From contig NZ_CANMQS010000002.1 in NCBI RefSeq assembly GCF_947500075.1, positions 496,001-560,000 on the forward strand: 64,000 nucleotides of DNA. Direction: 5' to 3'. Shown here in pieces: positions 8,678 to 17,668 of the stretch. The notes under the pieces were generated by a model. That model had not been told where the DNA came from and searched no databases. It saw only the letters and a list, made by a program, of their open reading frames with translations. How positions within the stretch are numbered: the first letter of the stretch is position 1; the number at the start of each line of letters is the position of its first letter. Made by a program: the position numbers and the translations under genes. This DNA comes from an uncultured Sulfitobacter sp. GTDB lineage: Bacteria > Pseudomonadota > Alphaproteobacteria > Rhodobacterales > Rhodobacteraceae.

Positions 8678-9750
8678 CCAGTGGCCTCTCCATCGGGCAG
8701 AGTGGCTGCCACACGTGCGGCCAGTTTATCGTTGAATTTGCTCTCCGCCAATTGGGCGGCCAGCTTGATCGCGGCGGACACACCCGTCGCATCGGCAGAG
8801 CCGTGGGATTTGACCACCGTGCCATTGAGGCCAAGGAACACCCCGCCGTTGACCCGGCGCGGATCAATCTTGCGCCGCAGCCGCATCAGGGAGGTATAGG
8901 CCAGCAGAGAGGCGAGCCGGGACAGCGGCGAATACTCAAACGCTTCGCGCAGCCGGTCGCCGATCAGGCTGGCCGTGCCTTCGCCGGTTTTGATTGCCAC
9001 GTTGCCGGTGAACCCGTCTGTGACAATCACATCGACACTGTCGCCAGAAATATCGCCCCCCTCGACAAAACCCACGAATTCAAAGCCCGCATCCTCATGG
9101 CAATCGCGAATCAGATCATAGGCTTCCCTGAGCTCAGACCGGCCCTTGTGTTCCTCGGTACCGACATTCAGCAGCCCCACGCGGGGGCGTGGCAGGTCCA
9201 GACCGTTGCGGGCATAGGACGTGCCCATCAGCGCAAAGCGCAACAGATCATCGGCATCGGCGCGAATATCCGCGCCTACGTCGAGCATCACGTTGAAACC
9301 CTGGGGATTCGCGGATGGATAGAGGACCGCAATGGCCGGGCGGTTCACACCGGGCAGTTTGCGCAGGCGGATCATTGACATGGCCATCAGCGCGCCGGTG
9401 TTGCCGCAGGAGACGGCCACCGATGCCTCACCCGAGCGGACGGATTCGATGGCGGACCACATGGAGGTGTCCTTGCCCGTGCGCACCACCTGGCTGGGTT
9501 TGTCGTCCATCTCCACCACGTCGGTGGCATGGCGGACTTCGCAGCGGCCCGTCAGTTCCTTGCGGCGTGCGACCAGAGGTGCAAGCTGCGCCTCATCTCC
9601 ATGAAGAATAAAGGAAATGTCATCATTCAGGGTCGCAGACAAAGAACACCCGGCAACAACGGCTGCCGGGCCTTCGTCACCCCCCATCGCGTCAACAGAT
9701 ATGCGGGTGCGTGTGGCTTTCGCTTCAGAGTGATCGGTCTGTGCCGTCAT
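8674..9750 (-). CDS. plsX: Phosphate acyltransferase
   Basis: Converts acyl-ACP to acyl-phosphate, the first step of the PlsX/PlsY route to phosphatidic acid. The product has 358 residues. Recognisable segments are ISVDAMGGDEGP near the N-terminus, the central AVSCGNTGALMAMS, and IVTDGFTGNVAIKT later on. It lies 48 bp after rpmF and overlaps fabH by 4 bp, the standard rpmF-plsX-fabH order. Confidence 0.97.
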   Translation of the reverse strand: MTAQTDHSEAKATRTRISVDAMGGDEGPAAVVAGCSLSATLNDDISFILHGDEAQLAPLVARRKELTGRCEVRHATDVVEMDDKPSQVVRTGKDTSMWSAIESVRSGEASVAVSCGNTGALMAMSMIRLRKLPGVNRPAIAVLYPSANPQGFNVMLDVGADIRADADDLLRFALMGTSYARNGLDLPRPRVGLLNVGTEEHKGRSELREAYDLIRDCHEDAGFEFVGFVEGGDISGDSVDVIVTDGFTGNVAIKTGEGTASLIGDRLREAFEYSPLSRLASLLAYTSLMRLRRKIDPRRVNGGVFLGLNGTVVKSHGSADATGVSAAIKLAAQLAESKFNDKLAARVAATLPDGEATG

Positions 9751-9798
9751 CGGTGCGAATGCCTCTATGATGTTGCGCTGAAACGATGATCAGGCCGC

Positions 9799-10005
9799 TT
9801 AGGCCGCGTCGTCTTCCAGATCAATCTCCTCGGTCAGGGCGACAACTTCGTTATCGTCATAGTGACCGCAGGATGCACAGATGTGGTGCGGACGCTTCAG
9901 TTCACCGCAGTTGGAACATTCGTTCGGGTTTGCGGCGACAAGCGAATCGTGGGCGCGGCGGTTGTTGCGGCGCGATTTGGAGACTTTATTCTGCTGGACA
10001 GCCAT
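9799..10005 (-). CDS. rpmF: 50S ribosomal protein L32
   Basis: Component of the large ribosomal subunit. The 68-residue product begins [20 protein letters not shown], the conserved basic N-terminus of L32. It keeps a four-cysteine zinc-binding pattern: C30, C33, C43 and C46 (CSNC and CASC). The acidic C-terminal extension is typical of alphaproteobacteria. It heads the plsX-fabH run and lies 221 bp downstream of the DUF177 gene. Confidence 0.97.
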   Translation of the reverse strand: MAVQQNKVSKSRRNNRRAHDSLVAANPNECSNCGELKRPHHICASCGHYDDNEVVALTEEIDLEDDAA

Positions 10006-10226
10006 GTCTGGTGCCTTTGTCGTTTGGGGGCCGCACGTCCCCGGATGGGAGGTCGCAGCCGTGTTTCATTCAGGTCCCGATTGGGTATTACGCCGCTTTA
10101 TGCGAGGGGCCGCGCGATGTCCAACCCTAAGTGAGGTGAGGCGCGCAAAATACTGTGAAAGTGCAAGGATGCAAGCCCTGTCTTGGGCGCACAGGCCGGT
10201 GGGAAGCCTGCGCCCTTTATCGGGCT
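10006..10226. other. Intergenic region between DUF177 gene and rpmF
   Basis: No convincing gene was found in this 221-bp space. It contains an imperfect GC-rich fold-back at about 10187-10212 (GGGCGCACAGGC ... GCCTGCGCCC) just after the DUF177 stop, without a T-run on the minus strand. The rpmF promoter must lie nearer 10006-10100, but I cannot place it with confidence. Confidence 0.4.
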
Positions 10227-10778
10227 TCAATCCTTGTCGTCTTCCAGTGCATCCCGCAGGCCTGCAAGCCCCGCAAAGGGCCGTGCATCTTCGTCCGTCA
10301 TGGGTGTCTGACCCGGTTGGGTATAGACCATCTGCCCCAATGCCGCGTCATCCTTGCGCGGATAGTCAGGCAGGGCGAGCGCCAGCGCTTCCTGCATGAC
10401 CTCATAGGGATCAATCCAGGCACCCAGGGCCTCAATCGTATCGTCCTCGGGCATTTCGACTTCGGGATCGTCGGGATCGCTGTAATCCGACAGGAACCGG
10501 CGGGTGACATTGGTATCCACACGGGTGGTCACAGGTTCCAGCGTGACCACACAGGCCTGTACCGCAGTCGCCCCCAGCCGGGCATCGAGCTGCCAGTCGG
10601 TCTTGCCCATGGGCCTGATCTGGCCCTCAAAGCTCAGTTTTCGCAGGGCGTTCAGCCCCAGAGCCCGGGCAATCTCGGCCAGCGCACCGGCGTCTGGCCG
10701 GTAGCTGAACCCGTTCTCGGTGGCGGTCGACAGATCGGCAACACGCAGGGCTGTGGTGCTGGGTGGGGTACGTGACAT
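10227..10778 (-). CDS. DUF177 (YceD-like) protein
   Basis: A 183-residue member of the YceD/DUF177 family, which is encoded next to rpmF in many bacteria and is implicated in rRNA metabolism; the biochemical function is not settled. The ATG at 10778 (MSRTPPSTTALRV) is chosen over upstream in-frame starts because the residues before it look non-coding. The acidic segment PDDPEVEMPEDDTIEALGAWIDPYEVMQEALALALPDYPR is the family core (positions about 110-150). It is divergent from the bamE-like gene, with 92 bp between. Confidence 0.88.
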   Translation of the reverse strand: MSRTPPSTTALRVADLSTATENGFSYRPDAGALAEIARALGLNALRKLSFEGQIRPMGKTDWQLDARLGATAVQACVVTLEPVTTRVDTNVTRRFLSDYSDPDDPEVEMPEDDTIEALGAWIDPYEVMQEALALALPDYPRKDDAALGQMVYTQPGQTPMTDEDARPFAGLAGLRDALEDDKD

Positions 10779-10870
10779 GCAACTACCTGCTTTCGTTTCT
10801 TGAACCTCAGGGGCGCGATGGTGTATGCGACATAGAAGCGGGAAGTTTGAAGAGCAAGAGGCCAGACCAT

Positions 10871-11338
10871 ATGCGCATGAGCAGCCGCAGCAGGCAGATT
10901 GCAAAACGGGCTTCCGTTTTGGCGTTGATAATTGCAGTGGGCGCCTGCACCCCGCAGTTCAGCAATCACGGATATATCCCGCCGCAAGAAGAGCTTGACC
11001 TGATCGAGGTCGGGGCGGACACACGGGCCAGTGTGGCAGAGAAGGTGGGCGTGCCTGCCTCCTCCGGGGTGTTGACGGAAGGCGGGTACTACTACGTCCG
11101 TTCCCGCAAGCGGGCGCTTGGATTCCTTGCCGCGCGGGAGATTGACCGCGAAGTGGTGGCCATCAGTTTCTCTGCCAGTGGCGTTGTGCAGAATGTGGAA
11201 CGGTTCGGATTGGAACGCGGGCAGGTTGTGCCGCTGTCGCGTCGGGTGACATCCTCGCCGGTCAGCAACCGGACGTTCCTGCGTCAGCTTCTTGGCAACA
11301 TCGGGCGTCTGGGCCCTGCCGGACTTGGCGGCGGCTGA
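10871..11338 (+). CDS. bamE: Outer-membrane lipoprotein, BamE/SmpA family
   Basis: Predicted lipoprotein of the beta-barrel assembly machinery. The product has 155 residues. A basic N-terminus and hydrophobic core (SVLALIIAVGAC) end in a lipobox VGAC, so the mature protein would start at that Cys. The following LDLIEVGADTRASVAEKVGVPAS matches the helix pair of the SmpA/OmlA domain, and GGYYYVRSRKR the first strands. ATG 10871 is chosen; ATG 10877 is possible. It is divergent from DUF177 and 110 bp upstream of olsB. The Gly-rich C-terminus is unusual but low-complexity. Confidence 0.87.
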   Translation: MRMSSRSRQIAKRASVLALIIAVGACTPQFSNHGYIPPQEELDLIEVGADTRASVAEKVGVPASSGVLTEGGYYYVRSRKRALGFLAAREIDREVVAISFSASGVVQNVERFGLERGQVVPLSRRVTSSPVSNRTFLRQLLGNIGRLGPAGLGGG

Positions 11339-11448
11339 TTGATTGGTCTGGTGACAGGGCCTGCGTCACTGGCGTGTTACATTTTTGGATCAGAGGGTAA
11401 CCTGCGCCGCATGAAACATGCGCGGCGGCATTTGAGATGGAGTGCACC

Positions 11449-12171
11449 ATGATCCGATTGCACAAGGGCCGTTATGTGGCACGCACGGCAAACGGCGCTG
11501 GGGATCTTGCCGCCGCACAGGCACTGCGGATGGCGGCATTCAAACTGCCCGGCGTCGACAGTGACCCCCACGACGCGCGCTGCACGCATATCCTTGTCGA
11601 AGATACCACAGATGGCGCGCTGGTCTGCACCTACCGTTTGCTGGCCCTGCATGGGGCCGATCTGGCGGACAGCTATGCCGCGCAGTTTTATGAATTGAGC
11701 GCCTTGCAGGCCTATGAAGGGCTGATGATGGAACTGGGACGGTTCTGCGTGGCGCCTGACCGGCGCGACCCGGATATCCTGCGGCTGGCCTGGGCCGCGA
11801 TGACGGAATACGTTGACGCCCATGATGTGCAGCTGCTGTTTGGGTGTTCGTCCTTTGCAGGGATCGAGACGGAACACTACCTGGACGCCTTTGCGATGCT
11901 GCGCGCGCGCCATCTGGCGCCCAAGCGCTGGCTGCCCAGGGTCAAGGCGCCGGATGTGTTCCGCTATGCCGCCAAGCTGCGGCGCAAGCCGGACGTGCGC
12001 AAGGCGATGCTGCGCATGCCGCCACTGCTGCGCACCTATCTGATGATGGGGGGCTGGGTCAGCGATCATGCGGTGGTCGATCACCAGATGAACACGCTGC
12101 ATGTCTTCACGGGGTTGGAGATCGGGGCGATTCCCGCGGCACGTAAGCGGTTGTTGCGGGCGTTGGTTTAA
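11449..12171 (+). CDS. olsB: Ornithine acyl-ACP N-acyltransferase
   Basis: GNAT-fold enzyme that transfers a 3-hydroxyacyl chain from ACP to ornithine, giving lyso-ornithine lipid, a phosphorus-free membrane lipid precursor. The 240-residue product shows AAQALRMAAFKLPGVDSDPHD, LVCTYRLLAL, the YELSAL strand and MELGRFCVAPDRRDPDILRLAW, all typical of OlsB. ATG 11449 is preceded by GAGATGGAG. An OlsA-type acyltransferase, needed to finish the lipid, is not adjacent: the next gene is an ABC-F ATPase. A GCGCCGCATG/CATGCGCGGCG fold-back lies just upstream (about 11405-11430). Confidence 0.85.
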   Translation: MIRLHKGRYVARTANGAGDLAAAQALRMAAFKLPGVDSDPHDARCTHILVEDTTDGALVCTYRLLALHGADLADSYAAQFYELSALQAYEGLMMELGRFCVAPDRRDPDILRLAWAAMTEYVDAHDVQLLFGCSSFAGIETEHYLDAFAMLRARHLAPKRWLPRVKAPDVFRYAAKLRRKPDVRKAMLRMPPLLRTYLMMGGWVSDHAVVDHQMNTLHVFTGLEIGAIPAARKRLLRALV

Positions 12172-12191
12172 AGAGATTCTAGGCCTCTGGC

Positions 12192-12220
12192 AGGGTTTTT
12201 TGAACCATTTGGAAGGGGCG
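12192..12220 (+). repeat. Intergenic element, copy 2 of 3
   Basis: Carries six T residues, then TGAACCATTTGGAAGGGGCG, matching copies at 5011 and 35931. It is preceded by CCTCTGGCAGGG, resembling the CCTCCGGAGG before copy 3. It sits 20 bp after the olsB stop and 40 bp before the ABC-F start. A weak stem followed by six Ts could terminate olsB transcription; the downstream conserved block is not explained by that. Confidence 0.7.
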
Positions 12221-12260
12221 GGGCGTTGTCTTTTGCCAGTGGGGCGGCTAGCTGCGGGGG

Positions 12261-14069
12261 ATGGTACGTACACCTCTCTTGCAGCTCACTGATATCTCTC
12301 TGACATTCGGGGGGGATCCGGTCTTTGACGACCTGTCTCTGGTGGTGCAGCCCGGTGACCGGATTGCGCTGGTGGGGCGCAACGGGTCCGGGAAATCGAC
12401 GTTAATGAAAGTCATGGCCGGTTTGGTGGAGCCGGACCGGGGGGATGTGATCCCCGGACAGGGTGTCTCTGTGGGGTATATGGAGCAGGACCCAGATTTG
12501 AGCGGGTTTGAGACGCTGGGGGACTTTGCCGCCCATGCGCTGGAACCCGGCGAGATGTACAAGGTGGAGCGCGCAGGCGCGGGGTTGAAGTTTGATCCTG
12601 ACCGCAAGGTGGCGACCGCCAGTGGGGGGGAGCGCAGGCGCGCCGCATTGGCGCGGCTGATGGCCGAAGCGCCGGGGTTGATGTTGTTGGATGAGCCGAC
12701 AAATCACCTGGATATTCAAGCGATTGGCTGGCTGGAGGAAGAGCTGCGGCAGACCCGGTCGGCCTTTGTGCTGATCAGCCATGACCGGGCGTTTCTGCGC
12801 GCGCTGACGCGGGCGACGCTGTGGGTGGACCGGGGCGATGTGCGCAGGCAGGACAAGGGGTTTGAGAACTTCGAGGTCTGGCGCGATGCGGTCTGGGAAG
12901 AGGAAGACACCCAGCGGCACAAGCTGAACCGCAAGATCAAGGCCGAGGCGCGGTGGGCGGTTGAGGGGATCTCGGCCCGGCGCAAGCGCAATCAGGGGCG
13001 GGTGCGGGCTTTGCAGGATTTGCGCAAGCAGCGGGCGGATCAGATCACCCGGCAGGGCACGGCGGCGATGGCGCTGGATGCGGGGCCGAAATCGGGGCGG
13101 AAGGTGATGGAAGTCATTGGGGTTTCCAAGGCTTTTCAAGAGGTTGAGATTGTGCGGGATTTTACCCTGACAGTGCAGCGGGGCGACCGGATTGCTCTGG
13201 TGGGGCCCAATGGGGTGGGCAAGACCACGCTGCTCAACATGCTGATTGGGCGCGAAGCGCCGGACAGTGGGACCATCAAACTGGGCACCAATCTGGAGCT
13301 TGCCTTGTTCGATCAGGCCCGCGCGCAGCTGGATGGGGATATGTCGCTGTGGGACAGTCTGACGGGCGATCCGGAGATGCGCGTATCTGGCAAGGCCGAT
13401 CAGGTGCTGGTGCGTGGCAACCCCAAGCATGTTGTTGGATACCTTAAGGAATTTCTGTTTGATGAGGGGCAGGCACGGGCGCCGGTACGCTCCCTTTCAG
13501 GGGGAGAGAAGGCGCGGTTGCTGCTGGCCAAGATCATGGCGCGGCCGTCGAATGTGCTGGTGCTGGACGAGCCGACGAATGATCTGGATGTGGAGACGCT
13601 GGACCTGTTGCAGGAACTGCTGGGCACCTATGACGGCACGGTCATTCTGGTCAGCCACGACCGGGATTTTCTGGACCGGGTGGCGGCCACCACAATCGCC
13701 ATGGAGGGTGACGGGAAGGCCACGGTGTACGCGGGCGGATGGTCCGATTATCTGGCGCAGCGGGGGATGGATGACTTTGCGGGCAGCGTCGTGCCTTCGA
13801 AGAAAGCGGCGGCGAAAACCAAGGCGGAAAAGACAGCGCGCGGTGGGTTAACCTTTACCGAGAAACACCGGCTGGAGGCGCTGCCGGGGGAGCTGGAACG
13901 GCTGGAATCGGAGATTGGCAAACTGGAGGGGCTTTTGGCCGATCCGGCGCTTTTCACGCGGGAGCCGGTGAAGTTCAACAAAGCCACGCAAGCCCTTGTA
14001 GAGAGACAGGAAAAGCTGGCCGCCGCCGAAGAGGAATGGCTGATCCTGGCCGAAAAAGCCGAAAACTAG
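12261..14069 (+). CDS. uup: ABC-F family ATPase (Uup-like)
   Basis: Soluble protein with two ATP-binding cassettes and no membrane domain; ABC-F proteins act on ribosomes, and Uup-type members also affect DNA transposition stability. The 602-residue product has Walker A GRNGSGKST near 37-46 and GPNGVGKTT in the second half, signature ASGGERRRAAL and LSGGEKARLLL, and Walker B LMLLDEPTNHLD and VLVLDEPTNDLD. A Lys-rich linker and a C-terminal coiled coil (LPGELERLESEIGKLEG) match Uup rather than EttA. It follows olsB in the same direction. Confidence 0.9.
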   Translation: MVRTPLLQLTDISLTFGGDPVFDDLSLVVQPGDRIALVGRNGSGKSTLMKVMAGLVEPDRGDVIPGQGVSVGYMEQDPDLSGFETLGDFAAHALEPGEMYKVERAGAGLKFDPDRKVATASGGERRRAALARLMAEAPGLMLLDEPTNHLDIQAIGWLEEELRQTRSAFVLISHDRAFLRALTRATLWVDRGDVRRQDKGFENFEVWRDAVWEEEDTQRHKLNRKIKAEARWAVEGISARRKRNQGRVRALQDLRKQRADQITRQGTAAMALDAGPKSGRKVMEVIGVSKAFQEVEIVRDFTLTVQRGDRIALVGPNGVGKTTLLNMLIGREAPDSGTIKLGTNLELALFDQARAQLDGDMSLWDSLTGDPEMRVSGKADQVLVRGNPKHVVGYLKEFLFDEGQARAPVRSLSGGEKARLLLAKIMARPSNVLVLDEPTNDLDVETLDLLQELLGTYDGTVILVSHDRDFLDRVAATTIAMEGDGKATVYAGGWSDYLAQRGMDDFAGSVVPSKKAAAKTKAEKTARGGLTFTEKHRLEALPGELERLESEIGKLEGLLADPALFTREPVKFNKATQALVERQEKLAAAEEEWLILAEKAEN

Positions 14070-14102
14070 CCACACCGCCCGTTAGGGGTTTGTTCATCGT
14101 CA

Positions 14103-14146
14103 CAGCCCGTACACGCCCCGTGCACAGGCTGTACACAACCTGTACA
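14103..14146 (+). repeat. Four-unit 11-bp tandem repeat
   Basis: Four contiguous 11-mers end in GTACA, GTGCA, GTACA and GTACA: cagcccgtaca, cgccccgtgca, caggctgtaca, caacctgtaca. Read on the minus strand the unit is close to TGTACAGGCTG. It lies in the 85-bp convergent space between the ABC-F gene and the acetyltransferase gene, 8 bp beyond the latter's stop codon. The 11-bp period places the motif on one face of the helix. Confidence 0.75.
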
Positions 14147-14154
14147 GCAAAAAG

Positions 14155-14697
14155 TTAACGCGGGGCCGCTGGCGTGCCCATGACGGTGACGCCGGAGGCG
14201 ACGTTTTTGGTGACCACGGCACCGGCGCCGATGATGGCTTCGGCGCCGATCTCAACCCCCGGCATGAGGATCGCACCCGCGCCGATCCAGACGTCCGCAC
14301 CGATGGTCACGGGCAGGGCGATCTCAATCCCCGCGCGGCGCTTGGCGGGGTCCTTGTGATGCTGGGCGCAGAGGATCTGCACGCCGGGGCCGATCATCGT
14401 GTGATTGCCGATGTGCACCGGGGCGGAATCGAGAATGGTGCAGCCTGCATTGATATAGACCGTGTGGCCGAGATGGATGTTGAACCCATAGGAGCAATGG
14501 AAGGGGGATTCGATGTAGCAATCCGCGCCATGCACCGCGAAAAGATCAGACAGCGCCGCGCTGAGCGAGGTGCGGGTGTCGGGGGCGGCCTGGTTGTGGG
14601 CGTGCACAGCAGCCCGCGCAGTGCTGCGCCACATCTCAAGCGCGGGATCGAGACAGGAGTACCATTCCCCGGCGGCCATTCTGTCGGTTTCGCTCAT
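14155..14697 (-). CDS. Sugar O-acetyltransferase (maltose/galactoside acetyltransferase type)
   Basis: Left-handed beta-helix (hexapeptide repeat) enzyme that acetylates sugars from acetyl-CoA. The 180-residue product has the N-terminal Mac-type cap (MAAGEWYSCLDPAL), then FHCSYGFNIHLGHTVYINAGCTILDSAPVHIGNHTMIGPGV with the catalytic His nearby in AQHHKDPAKRRAG. The repeating isoleucine hexapeptides VTIGADVWIGAGAIL, VEIGAEAIIGAGAVV follow. It overlaps the SDR gene by 4 bp and is probably co-translated with it. The natural acceptor sugar is unknown. Confidence 0.88.
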   Translation of the reverse strand: MSETDRMAAGEWYSCLDPALEMWRSTARAAVHAHNQAAPDTRTSLSAALSDLFAVHGADCYIESPFHCSYGFNIHLGHTVYINAGCTILDSAPVHIGNHTMIGPGVQILCAQHHKDPAKRRAGIEIALPVTIGADVWIGAGAILMPGVEIGAEAIIGAGAVVTKNVASGVTVMGTPAAPR

Positions 14698-15449
14698 CGC
14701 ATGCGCAGTGCGCCGTCGAGACGGATCACTTCCCCATTCAGATAGCCCATTTCGACAACGAAGGCGGCGAGGCGGGCGTATTCGCCTGGGTCGCCCAGAC
14801 GGGCGGGGTTGGTGACTTCGGCGGCGAGGCTGTCCTGCACCTCTTGCGGGAGGCCCTTGAGCATGGGCGTGGCGAAGATGCCCGGCGCGATGGTCATCAC
14901 GCGGATACCGTCCTTGGCCAGATCGCGGGCCATGGGCAGGGTCATGCCGACGATGCCCCCTTTGGAGGCGGCATAGGCGACCTGGCCTTTCTGCCCGTCA
15001 AAGGCGGCGATGGAAGCGGTGTTGATGATCACCCCGCGCGCGCCGTCGGGTTCGGGGGCGTTGGACGCCATGGCGGTGGCCGCGAAACGCGCGATGTTGA
15101 AGGTGCCGGTGAGGTTCACGTCGATGGTGGTTTGCCATGCCGGCAGCGGGTGTGCACCGTCGCGGCCTGTGGTTTTGGCGGCGATGGCGACGCCTGCACA
15201 GTTCACGGCGGCGGTGAGGCCGCCCATCTTGTCCTGCGCTGTCTGGATGGCGTTTTGAACGGAGCCCTCATCGGTGACGTCTGTTTCTACGAAAAAGCCG
15301 CCAATCTCTTCGGCCACCTGCGCGCCACGGGTGGCGTCGCGGTCAAACAGGGTCACTTTCGCGCCCTGGGCTGCGAAATGGCGGGCGGTGGCTTCGCCCA
15401 GACCGGATGCGCCGCCGGTGATGACGGCGGCGGTTGTGGTGATCTGCAT
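14694..15449 (-). CDS. Short-chain dehydrogenase, 3-hydroxyacyl-CoA dehydrogenase type II-like
   Basis: NAD-dependent oxidoreductase of 251 residues. The nucleotide-binding motif ITGGASGLGEATA lies at about 10-22, NCAGVAIA follows, the catalytic Ser is in INTASIAAFDGQ, and the YxxxK pair is YAASK. The pattern GQKGQVAYAASKGGIVGMTLPMARDLA closely resembles HSD17B10-type 3-hydroxyacyl-CoA dehydrogenases, so a role in branched-chain or fatty acyl-CoA oxidation is likely. This is inference from similarity; no other beta-oxidation gene is adjacent. Confidence 0.85.
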   Translation of the reverse strand: MQITTTAAVITGGASGLGEATARHFAAQGAKVTLFDRDATRGAQVAEEIGGFFVETDVTDEGSVQNAIQTAQDKMGGLTAAVNCAGVAIAAKTTGRDGAHPLPAWQTTIDVNLTGTFNIARFAATAMASNAPEPDGARGVIINTASIAAFDGQKGQVAYAASKGGIVGMTLPMARDLAKDGIRVMTIAPGIFATPMLKGLPQEVQDSLAAEVTNPARLGDPGEYARLAAFVVEMGYLNGEVIRLDGALRMR

Positions 15450-15485
15450 GGGCGGCTCCTGCTTTTTGAACGGGTGTTCAGAAAA

Positions 15486-16304
15486 TCACGGGGCGCGCCG
15501 GGGTGCAAGGGGGGACCAGCGCAGCCATGTGCCGCCCGTCGGGGTCGCGCGGGCACCGGTGCGGGATTTGAAGCGGGTGAGATTGGGGGTTTTGGGATCG
15601 GTGCGGCCCAGATCGAGGGTGGTATGGCCGAGCCGCGCAAGCTGGGTCATGGCGGTATAGAGCGTGAGGTTGTGGGCGTGGTGGGCGCGCCCCTCTGCCG
15701 TGGTGTGGCCGATGTGGTAGCTGGCGCGCTGGCCGTGGGTCAAAAACAGCATATGGGCGATTGCGTGACCGTGCAGGGTGGCGGTGAAGAGGTGTGTTTG
15801 CCTGGGCGCGACAGTGGCGAAAGCGGTGGTGAGGGCGCGGGGCCAGTTCTGGTAGCCGGCTGTTTTGGATTGGTTTTCTTCGAGCGTCAGCAGGGCGTGA
15901 TCGGGGGGCAGGCGGCTGGTGCGGATGCGCAGCGGGCTGGCTTCGACGTGGCGCAGCTGGTTGCGCCATTTGGGGTGGAGTGCCGCGCGCAGGTCGCCGG
16001 TGAGGTCCAGATGCAGCAAGGTTTGGGGCGCGCTGATGCGCAGGGCGCGCGGGAGGGGGGCTTGGGTTTCGGGAGAGAGGAGCAGCGGGCGGCGGTGCAG
16101 GCCGCGCGCGCGCAGTTGGTCGGAGAGGTCGGGGGGCGGCGCGGCACGGGGGAGCATCAGGAACGGCACGCCCAGCAGCGGGCGGTTGAGCAGGGTCAGG
16201 CCGCAGGGCAGGGTGATCGGGCGCTGGCCGCACAGGCGCAGGGCAGCGGCGAAGGCGGGGTCCTGAAGGAGCGCGTGGGTGTGTGCGGGGGCAGCGTCAA
16301 ACAT
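15486..16304 (-). CDS. FemAB-like GNAT acyltransferase
   Basis: A 272-residue protein with a C-terminal GNAT/FemAB-like fold. Diagnostic stretches are ALHPKWRNQLRHVE (the substrate-proximal helix), AHMLFLTHGQRASYHIGHTT, and the late LDLGRTDPKTPNLTRFKSRTGA, typical of Acetyltransf_6 proteins. The N-terminal half is less conserved. Members modify cell-wall or exopolysaccharide precursors or peptides, but the substrate here is unknown. It is flanked by tyrS upstream and the SDR downstream, all on the minus strand. Confidence 0.7.
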   Translation of the reverse strand: MFDAAPAHTHALLQDPAFAAALRLCGQRPITLPCGLTLLNRPLLGVPFLMLPRAAPPPDLSDQLRARGLHRRPLLLSPETQAPLPRALRISAPQTLLHLDLTGDLRAALHPKWRNQLRHVEASPLRIRTSRLPPDHALLTLEENQSKTAGYQNWPRALTTAFATVAPRQTHLFTATLHGHAIAHMLFLTHGQRASYHIGHTTAEGRAHHAHNLTLYTAMTQLARLGHTTLDLGRTDPKTPNLTRFKSRTGARATPTGGTWLRWSPLAPRRAP

Positions 16305-16340
16305 GCCGCGCAGTTTGGGCGCGACATGGTTAAGGAGAGA

Positions 16341-17591
16341 TTACCCGATCTGCACAAGCGCGTGGCGCTTTTTGCCGGCCGACAGTTTGATCGGGCTGGC
16401 AAGTGCGGCTGCATCCAGCATCATGCCGGCGTCCGTCAGCGGCGCGTCGTCGATCTTGGCCCCGTTTTCCGCAATCAGGCGTTTGGCTTCCCTGCCGGAG
16501 CCTGCGAGGCCGGATTTGACGATGAGTTGCACAATGGAGATGCCGTCACCCACGTCCGCCGCCGACAGGGTCAGGGTGGGCAGATCATCCCCCACGCCGC
16601 CTTTTTCAAAGACCTCGCGTGCGGTCTTCTCTGCTGTGGCGGCAGCGTCCGCGCCGTGCAGCAGGGTGGTGACTTCGTTGGCGAGTTTGATTTTGGCGGC
16701 GTTGATCTCCGCCCCTTCGAGCGCGCCGAGGCGGTCGCATTCTTCCACCGGCAGTTCGGTGTAGAGCTTGAGGAAACGGCCCACGTCCGCGTCGGTGGTG
16801 TTGCGCCAGAACTGCCAGAACTCATAAGGCGACAGCATATCGCCGTTGAGCCAGATCGCCCCGCCCTGGGATTTGCCCATTTTCTTGCCGTCCGAGGTGG
16901 TCAGCAGCGGCGAGGTGAGGCCGTAGACTTCGCCGTCGATCACCCGGCGGGTGAGGTCGATGCCGTTGACAATATTGCCCCATTGGTCGCTGCCACCCAT
17001 TTGCAGGATGCAGCCGTAGCGGCGGTGAAGCTCCATGAAATCATAGGCTTGCAGGATCATGTAGTTGAATTCTAGGAAGGACAGCGACTGTTCGCGGTCA
17101 AGGCGGGATTTGACGGATTCAAAGGAGAGCATCCGGTTGACGGAGAAATGCCGCCCGATGTCGCGCAGGAAATCGAGGTAGTTCAGGTTGTCGAGCCATT
17201 CGGCGTTGTTGAGCATCAGCGCGTCAGATGCGCCTTCCCCGTAGGTCAGGTATTTCTCAAACACCTGCTGCATGCCCGCGATGTTGGCGTCAATCTGTTC
17301 GGGGCCGAGCAGGGGACGTTCATCCGCGCGGAAGGAGGGATCCCCCACCTTGGTGGTGCCGCCGCCCATCAGGGTGATCGGTTTGTGCCCGCATTTCTGC
17401 AACCAGCGCAGCATCATGATGTTCAGCAGGTGGCCCACATGCAGCGATTGCGCGGTGGCGTCATAGCCGATGTAGGCCGGTTGGGTGCCTTTCATCAGTG
17501 CCTCATCCAGCCCCTGATAATCGGTGCAATCGGCGAGAAAGCCGCGCTCTTTCATCGTGTGGATGAAGGCCGATTTGGGATGGTAGGTCAT
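16341..17591 (-). CDS. tyrS: Tyrosyl-tRNA synthetase
   Basis: Class I synthetase charging tRNA-Tyr. ATG 17591 ([17 protein letters not shown]) gives 416 residues, normal for the TyrS type. The HIGH motif appears as HVGHL in [13 protein letters not shown], the tyrosine-binding QAYDFMEL and GGSDQWGNI are intact, and the KMSKS motif is [11 protein letters not shown]-terminal S4 RNA-binding domain begins around the [10 protein letters not shown] stretch. It is divergent from anmK, with 77 bp between, so the two promoters share that space. Confidence 0.97.
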   Translation of the reverse strand: MTYHPKSAFIHTMKERGFLADCTDYQGLDEALMKGTQPAYIGYDATAQSLHVGHLLNIMMLRWLQKCGHKPITLMGGGTTKVGDPSFRADERPLLGPEQIDANIAGMQQVFEKYLTYGEGASDALMLNNAEWLDNLNYLDFLRDIGRHFSVNRMLSFESVKSRLDREQSLSFLEFNYMILQAYDFMELHRRYGCILQMGGSDQWGNIVNGIDLTRRVIDGEVYGLTSPLLTTSDGKKMGKSQGGAIWLNGDMLSPYEFWQFWRNTTDADVGRFLKLYTELPVEECDRLGALEGAEINAAKIKLANEVTTLLHGADAAATAEKTAREVFEKGGVGDDLPTLTLSAADVGDGISIVQLIVKSGLAGSGREAKRLIAENGAKIDDAPLTDAGMMLDAAALASPIKLSAGKKRHALVQIG

Positions 17592-17668
17592 GACGTCTTG
17601 CCTCGGGCTTGGAATGCGGGGCAATCTATAGGCGGTGCGTCGTCAAAGGGAAAGGCCCGCGTAGAGAC

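Noticed and set aside
10187..10212. GC-rich fold-back after the DUF177 gene as an intrinsic terminator
   Set aside because: The stem has a bulge and no T-run on the minus strand, so it is mentioned only in the intergenic entry.
14844..17075. A 743-codon open frame on the plus strand
   Set aside because: It runs antisense across the SDR, FemAB-like and tyrS genes, has a Gly/Ala/Val-rich composition from GC-skewed antisense reading, and shows no family motif.
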